Positions 60,975-64,000 of a stretch of DNA of 64,000 nt are shown here, in pieces. The notes under the pieces are model-generated. The model was not told where the DNA came from. It made no database searches and worked only from the letters and a program-made list of their open reading frames with translations. The stretch is from CAZQGO01 sp964593065. GTDB lineage: Bacteria > Oederibacteriota > JAAXVQ01. Location of the stretch: positions 6,917-70,916 of the forward strand of contig CAZQGO010000015.1 of assembly GCA_964593065.1 (NCBI GenBank). Reading direction: 5' to 3'. A program made the position numbers and the translations under genes. Position 1 is the stretch's first letter. Every line of letters starts with the position of its first letter.

Positions 60975-61448
60975 TTACGACTTGCGCCCCGGTTCTTCCT
61001 CGCGGGGATCAAAACGCACCAGATTTTCATTCCGCCGCCGGGGCTCCTCTTCCTGTTCCGGCAGGGGCGGGCCGCCCAGGCTGGAGTGTTCAGTGCCCCA
61101 ACTGATGAACGCGGAGAAAAATCCGAGCAAGGCGGCGTACAAGGTCAACTCGGCGAGAAAGAGACCCGCGATTTCCCCGCTGCCGAGTTGAGTCCAAAAA
61201 GTATTGCCGCCGGCCTGCAGGCGAACGCGAAAAAAAGCCCATTCCGCGAACAAGCCGCCGCCGAAACCGGCAAGAACGCCGGCTTGCGCGGCCAGCCGCG
61301 GCCGGCCCATGAAGAAGAAGCCCGCCGCCACCGCGCCCGCGAACATGGGAACCGGCGGAAAAACCATTTTCCAATCCGCCATCAACCAGCCCACGCCCGC
61401 CTGGGTGGCTGCGATGCCGACGACATACCACCAGTGCATCCCGCGCAA
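60975..61448 (-). CDS. Small hypothetical membrane protein
   Basis: The 157-residue product has four hydrophobic segments (about 5-22, 30-46, 53-70 and 90-115) and an acidic/basic C-terminal tail of about 35 residues (PEQEEEPRRRNEN). No family recognised. It converges on the sigma54 operon with 91 bases between stops. The first ATG (61448) or the second (61439) may be the start. Confidence 0.6.
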   Translation of the reverse strand: MRGMHWWYVVGIAATQAGVGWLMADWKMVFPPVPMFAGAVAAGFFFMGRPRLAAQAGVLAGFGGGLFAEWAFFRVRLQAGGNTFWTQLGSGEIAGLFLAELTLYAALLGFFSAFISWGTEHSSLGGPPLPEQEEEPRRRNENLVRFDPREEEPGRKS

Positions 61449-61572
61449 AACGTCACCCCTCTTCGCCCTCCGGCGGCCTTCAGAAGCGGTTCTCCGCGCC
61501 GGCCTTCATTATAAACCCCGCAATGTTCCCATTACAAGCCCCGAAGATCCGCGGCCGTACGCCACCAGCGCC

Positions 61573-61922
61573 CTGGAGGGGAACCACGGGTGCCCCCAGT
61601 CGCTTTCGCTCCGCTCTCCATCGGGGAGGTTTCCCCTCCGGCACTCGTCGCAAGCGGAAAGGACTCTTCGGCTCGCGGTCAGCCCTCATGGAGTCAGGGG
61701 AATATTCCCCTGACCACCCCCGGCCCCTGATGGGTCCTGAGCCGCTGCGTCCTGCTTTCCTTCCTGACGGTATGGAAATGCTGCTTCAGCAAATCGAAAG
61801 TTGAAAAGCGCCCGCAAGCGTTCATGGAAAACTCGATTCTCGATTTTCGATTCTCGCTTGCTCGCTGCGCTGAGCGCGCTCCGTCCCCGAACCCGAAACC
61901 TCTTCACTCTGATGAGGCCACG
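61573..61922. repeat. Three-copy noncoding repeat, copy C
   Basis: This segment shares with copy B the blocks listed there and contains a perfect CAGGGGAATATTCCCCTG mirror pair. Its end (GATGAGGCC, 61911-61919) overlaps the glycosyltransferase gene and encodes its last residues VASSE and stop (61904-61906). The remaining intergenic sequence to 61448 holds nothing I recognise. Confidence 0.82.
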
Positions 61923-64000
61923 GATCCGAGCCTGAGCCTGCCGAAATTCATCTGCACCTCGCCCAGGACCACCCGGGCGGGCAGGCCCCCCAGCCGCAAG
62001 AGGGGGTTGAAATCCTCCAGCCAGGGCTGCAGCAGCCAACCGGGCCAGGGCCAGCCGGCCAGGGTCACCCGCCTGATATGAAAGCCGAGGTTTTCGGAAT
62101 GCAGTACCGGCTCGTCCGGAACCACCCGCAGCGCCAGGATGGCTTCGGCCCGGGGAAATCCGGAATAGGCGGCGCGGACCTCGCCGCGCTCAAAGGCCAC
62201 CCTCACCTTCCCCAGGTCGCCCCCTTCCCGTTCCAAGGCCTGGTTCAATTGTGTGGCCTCGAGCTCGAAATCCCTCACCACCAGCATGGCCGCCTGATAG
62301 GGCAGAAGCACTCCGCTCCGCATCCGCTCCAGATCCAAAACCACGTCGTGAATTTCCACGGCCAGGCGCGCGACCGGCACGCCCGGGGAGCGGTGCTTGA
62401 AATCTCCCAGCCGGGCGCCTTGCGCCGTGACCCGGAGGAGCCGGAAATGTCCCCGCCGGGTCTCCTCAGGTGAGAAAGGTTCGATCTGCAGGGAGAGGGC
62501 TTGAGCGTCGCGCACATAGCCGGCCAAAAGGTCTCGGAGTTGCGCCTCCACCTGGGACAGGATCTGCGCCGGAGGCGTCGGAACAGCCGGGTCGTTCCGG
62601 GCAAACAGAATGGCCTCGGAACCATCCGGCAAGGGATAGCGCGCGAGCTCCTGAAAACGGCGTTCCGGCATCGCGGGATTTTGGAGCAACTCGGCGGTGA
62701 TCGCCTTTCGGTCCGCCACGGCAAAAGGCAGGCCGAGGCCGCCGGTCTTGGTGACCACGAAATCGGTGAACGCGGGCCAATCCGTGGTTCCGGCCAGCAG
62801 CACGCGCCGGCCGTCCGTCCGGGTTTGGGCCACCGCGAAATTTTGCCGGTTGAAAGCGGATTCGTCCGGAACGACGCGCAGCACGGGCGTCCGGTTCCAG
62901 GACGCGGCTTGTCCCTGGACCCTTTGCAGGATTTGCTCCTGGGGCCAAGGCGCCGGATCGGGTCCCTGGGCGGGAACCAGGGGGGTGCTCACAAGCCGCG
63001 TCTGCAGCCAGGTATGCACGGGTCCCGCATACCGGCCGGCGTGGACATAGGCCATCTGGAGACCCGCCAGCAGGATCACGCCCGCGACCAGGCCCCGGCG
63101 GAGCCGTCCCGAAAGCGGGGCCAGCCAACTGACGGCGGACAGGCAGAACCAAGGCAAGAGAGGGAGAGTGTAGCGCATGTCCTTGTTGCGGATGAGGGTC
63201 AGGCACAAATACGGCAGTCCCACCCACAGCAGCCACAATCCCCGGTGCTTCCCCGCGGCCAGGAAAAAGATCAGCCCCGTCAGGGCCAGCAGCCCGAGGG
63301 GCCAGGACATCTGCGGCATCAGCGCTCCCAGATAGTAAAACCAGCTCGCGGGCGCCAGCAGCGGAGGATCGTTTTCCAACACGCCGCGCGCGTAGAGGTA
63401 ACCCGAGGCATGGTGCAGGAACCGCAGGGCATGCACCCCGTACCACGGCAGGGCCAGCAGCGCGGCGGTGAGGAATGACAACGCGAGATTGCGCCAGCGG
63501 CGGCCGGCTTGCAGGGGTTGGCTCCGCGCGGCCAGCAGCGTCGAGACCAGCGGCGGCAGAGCCAGGAAAAACAACGCGCTCCATTTGGTCAGCAGGGCCA
63601 ATCCGAAGGCCAGCCCGTAGCCGAAGGACCAGCCCGTCCGCGAGAATCCTTCGGAGCGGACGAAGCAGGTGGCAGCCAGGGTCACGAAAAACGTCAACGG
63701 CAGGTCCAGCATGAACAACTTGGACTGGATCACGACCGCGGCGGAAGCGGCGAAGAGCCAGGCTCCCAGGATTCCCACGTCGGGGTCGAAAAGCTCGCGC
63801 CCGAGCAGCAGCACGAGCATAGCGATGGCCAGCACGTAGGCGATATTGAGCACCGACGCGACCTTGGGGGAAGGCCCGGTGACCAGGAACACCGTCCCGG
63901 CCAGCAGTTCCTGGAAGGGGGGATAAAAATCGGAGTGATACAAAACCTGCCGGCAGGCCGTGGGACCCGGGGAACGCAAAATCTCATAGTACCCCACGGC
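61904..64000 (-). CDS. GT39-type glycosyltransferase fused to an LmeA/DUF2993-like domain, N-terminus outside the window
   Basis: The reading frame is open through the window edge, so the start (with the expected N-terminal catalytic Asp loop) is missing. The first 420 visible residues are a multi-membrane-segment transferase of the PMT/ArnT type (YHSDFYPPFQELLAGTVFLVTG, FMLDLPLTFFVTLA, LLTKWSALFFLALPPLV, RNKDMRYTLPLLPWFC). From about 475 on there is a soluble beta-rich domain (LSQVEAQLRDLLAGYVRDAQALSLQIEPF, VEIHDVVLDLERM, ATQLNQALEREGGDL) that fits LmeA/DUF2993 lipid-binding proteins. Such a fusion could couple polyprenyl-sugar transfer to lipid handling. The final codons come from repeat copy C. 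Confidence 0.82.
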   Translation of the reverse strand, partial: AVGYYEILRSPGPTACRQVLYHSDFYPPFQELLAGTVFLVTGPSPKVASVLNIAYVLAIAMLVLLLGRELFDPDVGILGAWLFAASAAVVIQSKLFMLDLPLTFFVTLAATCFVRSEGFSRTGWSFGYGLAFGLALLTKWSALFFLALPPLVSTLLAARSQPLQAGRRWRNLALSFLTAALLALPWYGVHALRFLHHASGYLYARGVLENDPPLLAPASWFYYLGALMPQMSWPLGLLALTGLIFFLAAGKHRGLWLLWVGLPYLCLTLIRNKDMRYTLPLLPWFCLSAVSWLAPLSGRLRRGLVAGVILLAGLQMAYVHAGRYAGPVHTWLQTRLVSTPLVPAQGPDPAPWPQEQILQRVQGQAASWNRTPVLRVVPDESAFNRQNFAVAQTRTDGRRVLLAGTTDWPAFTDFVVTKTGGLGLPFAVADRKAITAELLQNPAMPERRFQELARYPLPDGSEAILFARNDPAVPTPPAQILSQVEAQLRDLLAGYVRDAQALSLQIEPFSPEETRRGHFRLLRVTAQGARLGDFKHRSPGVPVARLAVEIHDVVLDLERMRSGVLLPYQAAMLVVRDFELEATQLNQALEREGGDLGKVRVAFERGEVRAAYSGFPRAEAILALRVVPDEPVLHSENLGFHIRRVTLAGWPWPGWLLQPWLEDFNPLLRLGGLPARVVLGEVQMNFGRLRLGSVASSE

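Overview
The window is GC-rich, densely coding DNA from a Gram-negative bacterium. A TonB-dependent receptor, an OmpA-type lipoprotein-like anchor, a PorV-like barrel and another outer-membrane barrel all require an outer membrane. I cannot name the phylum: no rRNA or tRNA is visible and the gene mix (PorV-like barrel with TPRs, giant kinase/AAA/TPR/GGDEF protein, STAS-GHKL fusions, FolE2, HydG) fits several poorly cultured lineages. HydG points to [FeFe] hydrogenase maturation and hence an at least partly anaerobic life, but HydE, HydF and the hydrogenase are not in the window.

Layout. 1-4924 (+): end of a patatin-like phospholipase, then a two-gene envelope operon (PorV-like barrel fused to TPRs; propeller fused to OmpA domain) behind a clear sigma70 promoter. 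4953-12373 (-): hydG with two small partners, then small hypothetical, TPR, zinc-ribbon, VOC and DUF2179-type genes, and endonuclease III. 12478-22682 (-): a probable operon of lytic transglycosylase, NAD synthetase, tRNA-dihydrouridine synthase, a 1622-residue Ser/Thr kinase-AAA-TPR-GAF-GGDEF protein and an FMN-binding/polyferredoxin membrane protein. 22910-31017 (-): a degenerate metallophosphoesterase, a hypothetical gene, and a tightly overlapped operon of alpha/beta hydrolase, methyltransferase, SDR, pyruvoyl-tetrahydropterin synthase, FolE2 and two STAS/Ig-like/zinc-ribbon/GHKL regulators. 31240-42333: a divergent secreted protein, a nitroreductase, beta-phosphoglucomutase, an archaemetzincin homologue that has lost its catalytic zinc site, CstA, half-size TauE, and a chemoreceptor/binding-protein/chemoreceptor operon whose two receptors share an identical 881-bp segment. 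42439-48154: assorted small enzymes. 48177-54477 (-): a B12-riboswitch-controlled cobalamin uptake and adenosylation operon. 54785-60883 (+): a sigma54-promoter-driven envelope operon that encodes its own NtrC-type two-component pair. 60975-64000 (-): a small membrane protein and a GT39 glycosyltransferase fused to an LmeA-like domain, cut by the window edge.

The strongest candidates for an undescribed system are the sigma54 operon (unknown periplasmic protein, barrel, histidine kinase, NtrC regulator, coiled-coil protein), the duplicated STAS/Ig-like/zinc-ribbon/GHKL proteins at the end of a pterin operon, and the chemoreceptor pair built around an orphan substrate-binding protein. A three-copy noncoding repeat, which supplies the last codons and stop of two unrelated genes, is a separate genome-level curiosity.
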